In this document: positions 25,934 to 34,210 of the stretch, one piece after another
Layout: the number at the start of each line of letters is the position of its first letter
How positions within the stretch are numbered: position 1 is the first letter of the stretch
Origin: Candidatus Poseidoniaceae archaeon
GTDB lineage: Archaea; Thermoplasmatota; Poseidoniia; Poseidoniales; Poseidoniaceae
Direction of reading: 5' to 3'
DNA length: 64,000 nucleotides
NCBI GenBank assembly: GCA_938030705.1
Contig: CALHIR010000001.1
Coordinates: 124,001 to 188,000 of the forward strand
The notes under the pieces: generated by a model
The model's database searches: none
Told to the model about the DNA's origin: nothing
Seen by the model: the letters and a program-made list of their open reading frames with translations, nothing else
Program-made: the position numbers and the translations under genes

Positions 25934-27496
25934 TCACAAGGGAATATTGCCGTGTTTCTTGGGCGGCGACCATTCTCGCTTCGACTTCAAAATGTTCAGG
26001 GCGCGACACAGTCGGAGACGGCTTTCTTGTGGTTCAATGACATCGTCCAGCCAGCCGTTGCGGGCGGCGACGTAAGGGTCGCCGAACTTGGCCTTGTACT
26101 CATCGACAAGTCGCAGGCGAACGTTTTCTTTTTCTTCGTCGGGCACGGCACCAATTTCCCTTCGGTGAATGATGTTTACCGCCCCTTCTGCCCCCATGAC
26201 GGCGAGTTCTGCGGTGGGCCAAGCCACGTTGTAATCGCTTTGCAGGTGCTTGCACGACATGGCGAGGTAGGCGCCGCCGTAAGCCTTGCGAGTGACGAGG
26301 GTCAGTTTGGGTACGGTGGCCTCTGCGTAGGCAAACAGCAATTTTGCGCCGTGTCGAATGATGCCCCCCCATTCCTGAACGACACCCGGAAGGAAACCAG
26401 GGACGTCCTCAAAGGTTACAAGGGGGATGTTGAACGCATCGCAGGTGCGAATAAATCTCGCAGCTTTGATGGAAGCGTCAATATCCAAGCAACCCGCCAG
26501 TACTTTGGGTTGATTGCCTACCACGCCAACGGTGGCCCCGTTCATGCGAGCAAACCCGATGATGATGTTGTCGGCATAGGCAGCAAATAATTCCATGAAC
26601 GCCCCGTCGTCTACGATTTCTTCAACGACCCTGACCATGTCGTAAGGCTTGTTTGGATTGTCGGGCACGATGTCCTGAAGCGTCTCATTCAGGCGTGTTG
26701 GCGGGTCGCCCGTCACCATTTCCGGTGGGTCGGCCATGTTGTGGTCTGGAAGGTAGGAAAGCAACGTTGCGGCCAATTCGCAGGCGTCTTCTTCATCGTC
26801 TGCGATCAACGAGGCAATGCCAGAACGAGATGCGTGGAGGTTTGCGCCTCCGAGACCGGCAGCGTCAACTTCCCCGCTGATGACTTCCGGCGTTTCAAGA
26901 GGGGATGACAAGAAGAGTTGACCGTGCTCTTCACCCAAGATGGTAAAATCAGAGAGGGAGGCCGCCAGTGCCGAAACACCGACCACCGGTCCAAGGACGA
27001 TGCTGATCATCGGTATTCGGCCGCTGCATTGCACCAATCGGTCAAGCATTTCACCGGTACCTGCCAGTGCATTCACGCCGTCGTGGGCTCGCTGACCGCC
27101 GCCGTCCCACATGGCGATGAGCGGGGCTTTTGCTCGCTCTGCCATCTCAATGATCTTGGCGATTTTGAGGGCGTGCATCTCGCCCATGCTTCCGCCGTGG
27201 ACACTGAAATCTTGAGCGAAACAGTACACTCTTCGCCCCTCGATGGTGCCTTGGCCGGTGACCACGCCATCACCCAACGTTTGGTGGAGGAACATGTTGT
27301 GGTCGTCGGTACGGTGCGTGACAAAGGCATCAACCTCGAGAAAGGACCCTTCGTCGAGAAGGAGCCCAATGCGGTCTCGAGCGGTCCCTCGACCGCTTGA
27401 CCGAATGGCTTCTTGCCGCTTCAAACCTCCACCAAGCCGAGCGTTCTCACGCTTGGCACGAAGGTCTTCCAAAGCATCGTTGGCTTGGCTGTCCAC
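25934..27496 (-). CDS. pccB: Acyl-CoA carboxylase carboxyltransferase (PccB/MmdA-like)
   Basis: 520 aa; transfers CO2 from carboxybiotin to propionyl- or acetyl-CoA. The N-terminus ALEDLRAKRENARLGGG and TARDRIGLLLDEGSF is typical, with GGSMGEMHALKI, RIPMISIVLGPVVGVSAL in the N-half and VPGFLPGVVQEWGGIIRHGAK, VTRKAYGGAYLAM, WPTAELAVMGAEGAVNI in the C-half. The start is a GTG at 27496, the first codon giving a family-like N-terminus. No biotin carboxylase or biotin-carrier gene is nearby. Propionyl-CoA is the likelier substrate, from odd-chain or branched amino-acid breakdown. A sodium-pumping methylmalonyl-CoA decarboxylase alpha role cannot be excluded. Confidence 0.92.
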   Translation of the reverse strand: MDSQANDALEDLRAKRENARLGGGLKRQEAIRSSGRGTARDRIGLLLDEGSFLEVDAFVTHRTDDHNMFLHQTLGDGVVTGQGTIEGRRVYCFAQDFSVHGGSMGEMHALKIAKIIEMAERAKAPLIAMWDGGGQRAHDGVNALAGTGEMLDRLVQCSGRIPMISIVLGPVVGVSALAASLSDFTILGEEHGQLFLSSPLETPEVISGEVDAAGLGGANLHASRSGIASLIADDEEDACELAATLLSYLPDHNMADPPEMVTGDPPTRLNETLQDIVPDNPNKPYDMVRVVEEIVDDGAFMELFAAYADNIIIGFARMNGATVGVVGNQPKVLAGCLDIDASIKAARFIRTCDAFNIPLVTFEDVPGFLPGVVQEWGGIIRHGAKLLFAYAEATVPKLTLVTRKAYGGAYLAMSCKHLQSDYNVAWPTAELAVMGAEGAVNIIHRREIGAVPDEEKENVRLRLVDEYKAKFGDPYVAARNGWLDDVIEPQESRLRLCRALNILKSKREWSPPKKHGNIPL

Positions 27497-27534
27497 GGTT
27501 CAAGCACGTCCGACTCGGTTTTTGATTCAAACGC

Positions 27535-28890
27535 TTATTCCCACAAGGTTGTTCGGTGTTCACCACACAAGTTTGTGGCAAGAGCCTTCTTGATGTCCAT
27601 GTTTTGTGATAGCACCCAGTGCAACTTTGCTGTCATGGCTTCAGGTGTTGAATTGATGCCGTGCCCGAGGAGGCCCATCGCTTGCTGTTTGCGACCTTTG
27701 GAATAGACGTTCATGTCCACGGGGCCGTGAATGCATTGATTCACGATCAGGACAGGTAATTCTCTGTTGACACATCGGGTCAGGGCTCGCCACAGCAGTG
27801 CGTTTTCAGGAGCGTCGTTCTGCGGGTCATCGATGGGAAGATGGCCAAGACCGGTCCCGTGGATGATCACGCCTTGAACACCGGTGTTCACCACGGCTTC
27901 GATTTGTTCGGCGTACAGCCATGGGCCTGCGATGAATTGGGCAAAGCGTTGTCCTGGCTCGTAGGTCGTGGGACGTTCTGCAATCGGTCGTTCATCCGAT
28001 TCTTCTCTGGCTTTTTCGTACCATGGAAGACATGTGTTCGTGAATCCGTCGGGGGAGAGGGACACTTTGGCGAGCGGTTGTCCGTTGACGGCTTGGAAAG
28101 CATCTCGCCGAGTGGAGTGCATTTTACGAACGGCAAGTCCCGAATGAACCGCCATCACTCCATCGCTTTGGCCATCGTGCATCACGAGGGAGACGGCATC
28201 GCCTGAATCGCCGATGGGAAGCGGCCCGGTGGCGGCCCAGTGAACCGCTGCCAGCAGGTTCTCCGTGGCGTCAGATGAACCTCGGTCACTCGAGCGTTGG
28301 GATCCCACCATGACGATGGGGCCAGCGGGGCGCGTTCCTTTGCCAGCAAAAGCGAAGTTCAACGCTGAAGAGGTGATGTGAAGGGTGTCGGTTCCGTGAG
28401 CGATAACCACACCCCGACAACCGTCTGCAAAGGCATCGGCGCAAGCATTGGCCATGATGTTCCAGTGATGCGGGCGAAGGTCATCGCTGAACATGTTGCC
28501 AATTTTGACGGCATCCAAACGAGCGATTTGAGCGAGTTCGGGGATGGCGTCAAGCATTTCTTCCGGCTCGAATCTAGCCTCAACGGCCCCGGTGGCGTAG
28601 TCCACTTTGGAGGCGATGGTTCCACCGGTGTGAATGAGTCGGACCCTTGGGAGTGCGTCATCTTCGGGTGGCCGATGAAGGTCGCTGCCTTTGGTTGATT
28701 GAACTGCTTCCAGTTCTTCCCATTCTTGCACGGCTTCGGCAGGATAGGAGACATTGTACCCGTTGTCAAGTTTGATGGAGACGTGTTGCGGAGCGGCTGG
28801 AGGCAGCACAAGGCCCACATGTTCCACCGTTTCGTTGTGGGTGGAAACACGCGCTTTGATGCGAAGCCCGGGTTCTGGAAGTTCCACCAT
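27535..28890 (-). CDS. gatD: Glutamyl-tRNA(Gln) amidotransferase subunit D
   Basis: 451 aa; asparaginase-like subunit that frees ammonia from glutamine/asparagine for GatE to amidate Glu-tRNA(Gln) in archaea. N-terminal small beta domain (about 1-75: ARVSTHNETVEHVGLVLPP) and L-asparaginase-type domain with HTGGTIASKVDY, HGTDTLHITSSAL and VGSQRSSDRGSSDATEN. The N-terminal domain separates GatD from plain asparaginase. I start at the ATG at 28890 (MVELPEPGLRIKAR); an ATG at 28917 would add the hydrophobic MRRLLLLVF. GatE is not in the window. Confidence 0.9.
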   Translation of the reverse strand: MVELPEPGLRIKARVSTHNETVEHVGLVLPPAAPQHVSIKLDNGYNVSYPAEAVQEWEELEAVQSTKGSDLHRPPEDDALPRVRLIHTGGTIASKVDYATGAVEARFEPEEMLDAIPELAQIARLDAVKIGNMFSDDLRPHHWNIMANACADAFADGCRGVVIAHGTDTLHITSSALNFAFAGKGTRPAGPIVMVGSQRSSDRGSSDATENLLAAVHWAATGPLPIGDSGDAVSLVMHDGQSDGVMAVHSGLAVRKMHSTRRDAFQAVNGQPLAKVSLSPDGFTNTCLPWYEKAREESDERPIAERPTTYEPGQRFAQFIAGPWLYAEQIEAVVNTGVQGVIIHGTGLGHLPIDDPQNDAPENALLWRALTRCVNRELPVLIVNQCIHGPVDMNVYSKGRKQQAMGLLGHGINSTPEAMTAKLHWVLSQNMDIKKALATNLCGEHRTTLWE

Positions 28891-28929
28891 GAAAACAAGC
28901 AGGAGGAGTCGCCTCATGAATCAATCGCT

Positions 28930-31377
28930 TCACTGAGACAAATCTTTGACCTTCTCAACGAGGTCCATTTTACGAAGCCGCCATACGCCGAAAGGCGTCA
29001 TGGCAACGGCGATGAGGATGATGCCTGACATCAATTGCCACGCCACACTTGGAACGATGTTCACCGGTACGAAGAATTGCCAGGATGAGAACGACGCTGC
29101 TAATCCGACCGCTCCTCCATAGGCAAACAAAACGCCGACAATCCCGCCGATGATGCCGATGAGCAGGCTCTCAAACAGGAGCATCGCCCCAAGATTGCGT
29201 GTGGATGCACCAAGAACACGTAAGGTGGCGAGCTCGAAATCACGCTCTGCTACGTTCATGATCATCGTATTGAACATGACGACGACCGTGAAAAGAAGCC
29301 CCAAATACATCATCGTCTGGAAAATCTGCGTCTGTTGGTCGAGTAAACTGTTGATGCCATTCAGGAGTGTTTGTCGTTCCACAATGCCCAACGACACCTC
29401 GCCTAGGGCAGAATCTACCTCAACATCATCCGGTAGTTCAAGGTAGATGGAAGTCGCATTGACGCCTAAAATCTCCCCCAAATCTTCCCGCAGGAAATAC
29501 ATCGTTCTCGCCAGTTCTGCAGTTGATGTTGCCGTGATTTCAACTTCGGTTTCGGCGCCGTTGAGAGTGACGGTGTGGCGCTCTCCAACGCTCCAACCAA
29601 GGAACGTCATGCTTCCCTCATCCATCATGACCTGGGGTGCCGTGGTGTCGCTCACCGGTGCATCCCCCTCCAAAAGAGAGACCGAACGCATGCCACGTTC
29701 GAATGAATCGAGACCTACAAGTGTGAATGTTCGTTCAATGTCATCGGCATCAGCAACCGAACCAAGGGGCATTTCGATGAGCATTTCATACTTGGCAGCG
29801 TTGCTTTCCGCCCAATCCACAACGGGTTCTTCTCCATCCGGCATGATGTAGACTTGCGCATCCCACGTTTGGTCATCCTCAAGAGCGCCGACCATGGTAT
29901 CTTGCAATCCGGCAGACATCATTTGAATCGAGCCAAACAGCATCAGTGAAATACCGACGGCGATGAAAGTCATGGTCAGACGAACCGGCTTTCGAACGCT
30001 TGAACGAATGGAGAGGCCAAGCGTTGTGGGCATCCACGAGGTCAGCTTCCGCAGGATGTTTGACCCCACGCGCATCTCGTTTTGGCCGCTCAAGACCACC
30101 AGAGGATCGAGGCGGCTTGCCTTCCATGCGGGGAATGCACCCGAGAAAAACACAACGAGCATGGTTGAACCAATGACGGTGGCGACCACGGCTGATGGAA
30201 CGGTTCGTTCCACAATCGGAACACCAACCAAGTCTTGGTAGAAGTCCAACATCCCATTCATGCCGCTCGGTCCTGCCAACGCCCCAAGAGCACAGCCGAT
30301 TCCACCAATCGCCAACGGAGCGATGAGGTAGCCAGTCATGAGCGAAGAGCGTTTAACGCCTAAAGTTCGTAGTACTGCGATTTCTTTGGCCTGACTTTGA
30401 ACCAGGCGCTGGAGGCTGAGAACAATGGTGATGGAGGCAATTGAAGCGATCATCACGGTGAAGGGAACGGTCGTTCGCTTGGTACCTTCCAAATCCTGTC
30501 GCATGACTTCAACGGGTTCGTTTTGCCCTCGATCTCGAACTCGGGCGTCCAACGCTGCTTCGGTAAGTGCTGTTTCAACGAGTTCTTTCACAGCGTCAAT
30601 CTCGTCGCCTTCGTACTCGTTGGTATCCGGCAAATCAAAGGACGGCGTTCCTTCGACATCCAGCAGAATCGTGTTGCTGGTGCCGATGACCTCGCCGGTG
30701 AGGCGAGCCATGCCTGCATCGGAGAGGTAGCCTACCACGAATTGGCCGGGCTCGGCCGGAAACAATTCGCCCTCAGGTGCCATGATGACGTGTAATGGAT
30801 GGTACCCGATGCCGACCAGTGTAAATTCAGCCGTCGCGTTTCCAGCCCCGATGGTCACTGAATCCCCTACACGGAGGTCAAGGGCTTCGGTCACGTGAGC
30901 ATCGATGACAATCTCATCGGCAGCGATGGCGGTCCTGCCTTCAGAATGGCCTTCTGGCATCCAGACTCGGTCGGCGTTGGCACCGTCAGCGATGCCGTGC
31001 CAGAGAGCGTTCACGATGCGCTCTCCGGAATCGTTGGTGTGGAACATCGCGCCTTGTGTCACAGCTCGCCCTTCACAAGAATCAAGCGATTGAGACACGG
31101 AGGAAGCATCCCATGCCGTTTCCAAAGCAGAACAAAATGAATTGACTTCTTCTGGCGTCCAAAGAGCGCTACGGTTGTCGATCCACACATCAGCGAGATT
31201 CGCCCCGTTTTCATCGTCGGCTTGCATGGCGTCGTACATTCCGCCGAGGTTGTGAGCGTAACCGCCAAAGGTGATGCCAGCGAAGACCCCGACAAACACC
31301 ATCAAAACAACGGCCAGAAGTCGTAATTTCGTTCGCCAAAGGCTTCGTGCGAGGCGCTTATTGAGTAGATTTGACAT
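28930..31377 (-). CDS. FtsX/MacB-type ABC transporter permease
   Basis: 815 aa. One N-terminal membrane helix (LRLLAVVLMVFVGVFAG), a large extracytoplasmic domain, three central helices (about 305-410), a fourth around 480 (LTMFIAVGISLMLFGS), a second extracytoplasmic domain, then three C-terminal helices (about 685-800). This duplicated FtsX layout is that of type VII (LolCDE/MacB-like) ABC systems, which act mechanically on lipoproteins, drugs or peptides outside the membrane rather than as channels. ATG start, 9 nt after the upstream ATPase gene. Preceded by its ATPase and a TetR regulator, so an export/stress role is likely; the substrate is unknown. Confidence 0.9.
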   Translation of the reverse strand: MSNLLNKRLARSLWRTKLRLLAVVLMVFVGVFAGITFGGYAHNLGGMYDAMQADDENGANLADVWIDNRSALWTPEEVNSFCSALETAWDASSVSQSLDSCEGRAVTQGAMFHTNDSGERIVNALWHGIADGANADRVWMPEGHSEGRTAIAADEIVIDAHVTEALDLRVGDSVTIGAGNATAEFTLVGIGYHPLHVIMAPEGELFPAEPGQFVVGYLSDAGMARLTGEVIGTSNTILLDVEGTPSFDLPDTNEYEGDEIDAVKELVETALTEAALDARVRDRGQNEPVEVMRQDLEGTKRTTVPFTVMIASIASITIVLSLQRLVQSQAKEIAVLRTLGVKRSSLMTGYLIAPLAIGGIGCALGALAGPSGMNGMLDFYQDLVGVPIVERTVPSAVVATVIGSTMLVVFFSGAFPAWKASRLDPLVVLSGQNEMRVGSNILRKLTSWMPTTLGLSIRSSVRKPVRLTMTFIAVGISLMLFGSIQMMSAGLQDTMVGALEDDQTWDAQVYIMPDGEEPVVDWAESNAAKYEMLIEMPLGSVADADDIERTFTLVGLDSFERGMRSVSLLEGDAPVSDTTAPQVMMDEGSMTFLGWSVGERHTVTLNGAETEVEITATSTAELARTMYFLREDLGEILGVNATSIYLELPDDVEVDSALGEVSLGIVERQTLLNGINSLLDQQTQIFQTMMYLGLLFTVVVMFNTMIMNVAERDFELATLRVLGASTRNLGAMLLFESLLIGIIGGIVGVLFAYGGAVGLAASFSSWQFFVPVNIVPSVAWQLMSGIILIAVAMTPFGVWRLRKMDLVEKVKDLSQ

Positions 31378-31386
31378 GCCTTCACC

Positions 31387-32091
31387 TCACGCTTCTTCGT
31401 CGGTGGATGTCTGTTCATCGGAAACAATCTTTCCGCTGTCGATTCGAATCACCCTGGTGGCGTATTTCACCAAGCCTTCGTCGTGGGTGACAAAAACTGA
31501 GGTGATGTTTTCTTGCTTGCAGGCACTGACCAGGGCTTCCATGACTTTGTTGGACGTTTCCGTGTCCAGATTACCCGTCAATTCGTCCCCCAAAAGGAGC
31601 GTTGGCCGTTTCGCAATGCTTCGGGCGATGGCCACACGCTGTTGTTGCCCACCGCTGATTTCGCCGGGGAATCGATTGACTTCGGATTCAAGACCCACCA
31701 TTTTGAGCAGTTCCTTTGCTCTCGAGGGATCCTTCTTTCCTGCAAGCTCCTGAATGAGGAGGATGTTTTCAAGCACCGTCAGGTCTTGCAAGAGGTTGAA
31801 GAATTGGAAGACATATCCGATATTGTCTCTTCGAAACGAGGTCATTTTTTCAGAATGGTTCCGAGGAACCTCCTCGCCGAGGAAGGCATAGGATCCTCCG
31901 GTGGGGCTGTCCAAGGCAGAAAGGCAGTTCAGGAGCGTGGTCTTTCCCGAGCCGGATGGACCAAGGAGGATCACGCGCTCGCCTTCGTGAATCTCAAAAC
32001 TCACGCCATCAAGCGCTTTGACTACGCCAGCAGGGGTATCATAATGCCGCTCTAAGTTTTCCATTTTCAATAATTTATTCACTGTGTTCAC
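31387..32091 (-). CDS. ABC transporter ATPase, LolD/MacB type
   Basis: 234 aa; ATPase for the FtsX-like permease downstream. Walker A GPSGSGKTT, Q-loop VFQFFNLL, signature ISGGQQQRVAIARSI, Walker B LLLGDELTGNLD and the H-loop THD are present. The ELTGNLD (usually EPTGNLD) variant has Leu for Pro after the catalytic Glu. The start is either a GTG at 32091, overlapping the TetR stop as GTGA, or the ATG at 32064 (MENLERHYDT); I report the longer form. Operon order is regulator, ATPase, permease. Confidence 0.92.
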   Translation of the reverse strand: MNTVNKLLKMENLERHYDTPAGVVKALDGVSFEIHEGERVILLGPSGSGKTTLLNCLSALDSPTGGSYAFLGEEVPRNHSEKMTSFRRDNIGYVFQFFNLLQDLTVLENILLIQELAGKKDPSRAKELLKMVGLESEVNRFPGEISGGQQQRVAIARSIAKRPTLLLGDELTGNLDTETSNKVMEALVSACKQENITSVFVTHDEGLVKYATRVIRIDSGKIVSDEQTSTDEEA

Positions 32092-32711
32092 CTTTTTGTT
32101 TCAAAGAGCAGTCTAAACATGTCAAAGCATTGCGCGATGACGTGGTTTTCATCCAACCTCTGGTGATTCATTTCTTGTATGAGCCAAATTTCGTATTCCG
32201 TTGACATACGAACGAGCACGTCAAGCGGTACGTCGCTTCGGATGGCACCGATTCCTACGCCGTGGTTGAGAATGGCCATGAGGTCGTTGTACTCAATGAG
32301 CCCCTCACATTCTACGTTTAACTTGCGAACAATGGGGTGGTCTGAGCCAAGCGATGCCACTTGTTGGATAAGCGCCATGAGGCGAGGATGTTGAAACGAA
32401 TTCTTCCATTGTCTCGACATCAATTTCTGGATTGAACTCCAATAGGCCTCATAATCGTCCAGTTTGGAAAACTCCCTTGGCTCAAAAGCCGTCATTCCCG
32501 TTGAACGCGATTCATCGATGAGACACGTTATGAAGAGGTCTTCCTTGTTTTCAAAATAATAGTACATTGAGCCTTTTGAGATGCCGATTTTTTGGATGAT
32601 TTTGTTATAGGACGCATTTTCATAGCCATGCGTTGCGAATTCATGTTTGGCGACATCGAGAATCCTCATTTTGAGAGATTCATCGAGCGATTCGAAGCGT
32701 GCAAGCGGCAT
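32088..32711 (-). CDS. TetR/AcrR family transcriptional regulator
   Basis: 207 aa. The N-terminal HTH domain is clear: RILDVAKHEFATHGYENASYNKI and IGISKGSMYYYFENKEDLF. The C-terminal ligand-binding domain (about 70-205) is helical and unassigned. It is the first gene of a regulator-ATPase-permease run and overlaps the ATPase start by GTGA. A palindromic site sits between its TATA-like box and its start codon, so negative autoregulation, relieved by a ligand exported by the transporter, is the simplest model (inference from the TetR family). Confidence 0.93.
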   Translation of the reverse strand: MPLARFESLDESLKMRILDVAKHEFATHGYENASYNKIIQKIGISKGSMYYYFENKEDLFITCLIDESRSTGMTAFEPREFSKLDDYEAYWSSIQKLMSRQWKNSFQHPRLMALIQQVASLGSDHPIVRKLNVECEGLIEYNDLMAILNHGVGIGAIRSDVPLDVLVRMSTEYEIWLIQEMNHQRLDENHVIAQCFDMFRLLFETKR

Positions 32712-32741
32712 TAGACCAGTCGGTCTGACCGGCCAGTCTAA
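32711..32741. promoter_or_regulatory. Probable TetR operator
   Basis: A 31-bp imperfect inverted repeat with outer arms TTAGAC/GTCTAA, containing the inner palindrome AGACCAGTCGGTCT (AGACC-4-GGTCT) and a partly overlapping GACCGGCCAGTC. It lies directly against the TetR ATG and immediately downstream of the TATA-like box, where a bound repressor would block the initiation complex. Confidence 0.7.
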
Positions 32742-32749
32742 ATTAAAGG
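32741..32749 (-). promoter_or_regulatory. TATA-like box for the TetR-ABC operon
   Basis: On the minus strand the sequence reads TTTAATTTA, centred about 34 nt upstream of the TetR ATG. With the usual archaeal spacing of about 26-27 nt, transcription would begin around 32718 and give a nearly leaderless mRNA. No mapped start is available. Confidence 0.5.
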
Positions 32750-32819
32750 CTCTGCCGGAAAAAACATCATCGAATCTCTTGGATTTGATGCGTGAAGTAG
32801 CATGCAGTGCTAAGATGAA

Positions 32820-32949
32820 TGGTGCCGGGAGCGGGGCTCGAACCCGCGACCTTCGGATGTCTCAGACACCACAAGGGGCTTGCACGTCATACGATCGCCT
32901 TGGAGGCTGCCCTATGAGTCCGACGCGCTACCAACTACGCCACCCCGGC
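32820..32949 (-). tRNA. tRNA-Met (anticodon CAT, elongator type) with 54-nt intron
   Basis: The exons give acceptor GCCGGGG/TCCCGGC with discriminator A and an encoded CCA (32820-32822), D-arm GCGTAGTTGGTAGCGC, anticodon stem TCGGA/TCCGA with loop CTCATA-A, and T-arm GCGGG-TTCGAGC-CCCGC. The intron interrupts the loop after A37, the canonical archaeal position. The acceptor differs from archaeal initiator tRNA, so this is the elongator. A CAT tRNA could also be a tRNA-Ile2 (modified to read ATA); identity elements cannot settle this by eye. Confidence 0.9.
32859..32912 (-). other. tRNA intron at position 37/38
   Basis: 54 nt between anticodon base 37 (32913) and base 38 (32858). The intron ends carry complementary segments capable of a bulge-helix-bulge for the splicing endonuclease; the fold was not computed. 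Confidence 0.75.
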
Positions 32950-33071
32950 CTGTCCCGTGGGTGAGCCCTTCCCTCTTTGAACAAATCGGAAGAAAAGTCC
33001 GAGGGAAACTCCTCCCCGTTGAAATAAAAACAACCGCAGTGTTCTAACACTTGCTCGCCTCCCAACGGACC

Positions 33072-33980
33072 ATGGTGGACCTCAAAACGGCCATGGCGGC
33101 GGCACAAGCCGAGCGCATGAAGCGTGATGGGGCCAAGGGCGCAGAGAAGAAGAAACGACGCTCGGGGGCCGACCTCGGCATCGAACCTTTCGACCCCGTG
33201 AAGTACCACGGTAAGGAGCGGGCGGACACCGCCTCGATGTGGTTGGTCATCGTCTATGCGTTCATTATCACGATGATGATGCGTTTCGTGTTAATGCCGT
33301 CGACCACCCTTGACAAAACGGATGTCCTCTACATTTTGCCACTGACCATGCTCATTCTGATCCCTCAACTTCACCGGATGGTCATGCCGGAGCGATTCAA
33401 AGAACACTACACTAAGGGTACCTGGTTCAAGGCGTTCTTCCTGTACACGTTCACGTTCCTTTCGCTCTCCTTCCTCATGGTGAACCCACCGTTCGGGGAT
33501 ATCGTTGCACCTCAACTCGCAGACGAGTGGGGCGTGGTGATTGAACACGATGGAAATTACACTTTTGCCGACAAGGTCAGTGGTGTAGAAAACCAGTGGA
33601 CCCTTGAAGAAGGCCGGTACGTTCAGGGCGGGGCTTGGGTGGTGTTTGGTTTGGCCGACAACGTTGACGACACCGGTGCGAACGTGACGGTCCTCCACCG
33701 ATACCAAAACACCGAGGTGCCCATTGATTCAAACGCTTCCTTTTGGGACGAGCACGGCACAGATATTCGCACATGGCGAACCGCCGACAACAAATCAGCG
33801 CCTATTCTCCTTCCCCATGCCGACCTTGATATGCCCTTTGCCATCTACTTGGGCGAAGGTTTGGCGATTGGCGAACACACCATTGTCGTGGATATCTTGG
33901 AACAAGGCGACCCGTGGGAAAACACCCGCACATACACCTGGACGTTTACCGTTAATCCACCCGTTGCTTCAGCAGAGTAG
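33072..33980 (+). CDS. Membrane protein of unknown function
   Basis: 302 aa. The ATG at 33072 (MVDLKTAMAAAQ) is chosen; the ORF-track start is a TTG at 33051. A cytoplasmic, charged N-terminus (about 1-55, with KGAEKKKRRS) is followed by three membrane helices (about 56-78, 88-107, 119-140) and a soluble C-terminal domain (about 145-302) with several NxT/S sequons and a beta-rich pattern, likely outside the cell. I do not recognise the family. An AT-rich GAAATAAAAA at 33021 may be its TATA region. Confidence 0.78.
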   Translation: MVDLKTAMAAAQAERMKRDGAKGAEKKKRRSGADLGIEPFDPVKYHGKERADTASMWLVIVYAFIITMMMRFVLMPSTTLDKTDVLYILPLTMLILIPQLHRMVMPERFKEHYTKGTWFKAFFLYTFTFLSLSFLMVNPPFGDIVAPQLADEWGVVIEHDGNYTFADKVSGVENQWTLEEGRYVQGGAWVVFGLADNVDDTGANVTVLHRYQNTEVPIDSNASFWDEHGTDIRTWRTADNKSAPILLPHADLDMPFAIYLGEGLAIGEHTIVVDILEQGDPWENTRTYTWTFTVNPPVASAE

Positions 33981-34145
33981 GTCGGCATGTTGTTCAACGA
34001 TTTCATTGAGCACACGATCAATACGGGCTTTGTCGTGAAGTTCTCTTGAAATCCGTCGTTCAAGTCTTCTCCGTCGGGTGCGGATGAGCGGGGCGAAAAC
34101 CGTCCAACAAAGCGCATGTTCAACTTGCACAAGAACGTGGGGCAT
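33969..34145 (-). CDS. Possible 58-aa basic helical protein
   Basis: Below the ORF-track cutoff. ATG to TGA on the minus strand reads MPHVLVQVEHALCWTVFAPL then RTRRRRLERRISRELHDKAR, ending IVEQHADLLC. It is strongly basic in the middle with an amphipathic helix pattern. It lies 65 nt after rfcS on the same strand and fills most of an otherwise empty 230-bp gap, with a 12-nt overlap of the convergent gene. No Shine-Dalgarno is seen; a perfect 6-bp hairpin (GCTATG/CATAGC) sits at its start. Function unknown. Confidence 0.45.
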   Translation of the reverse strand: MPHVLVQVEHALCWTVFAPLIRTRRRRLERRISRELHDKARIDRVLNEIVEQHADLLC

Positions 34146-34210
34146 GCTATGAGCATAGCACCACGGTACAGGTCCGTTTTGCTGACCCCTTCAGACAAAC
34201 TGAAAGTGAA

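Noticed and set aside
33845-34198. 117-aa minus-strand ORF next to rfcS
   Set aside because: It overlaps the membrane-protein gene by more than 130 nt and has no coherent pattern; the 58-aa ORF in another frame fits the gap better.
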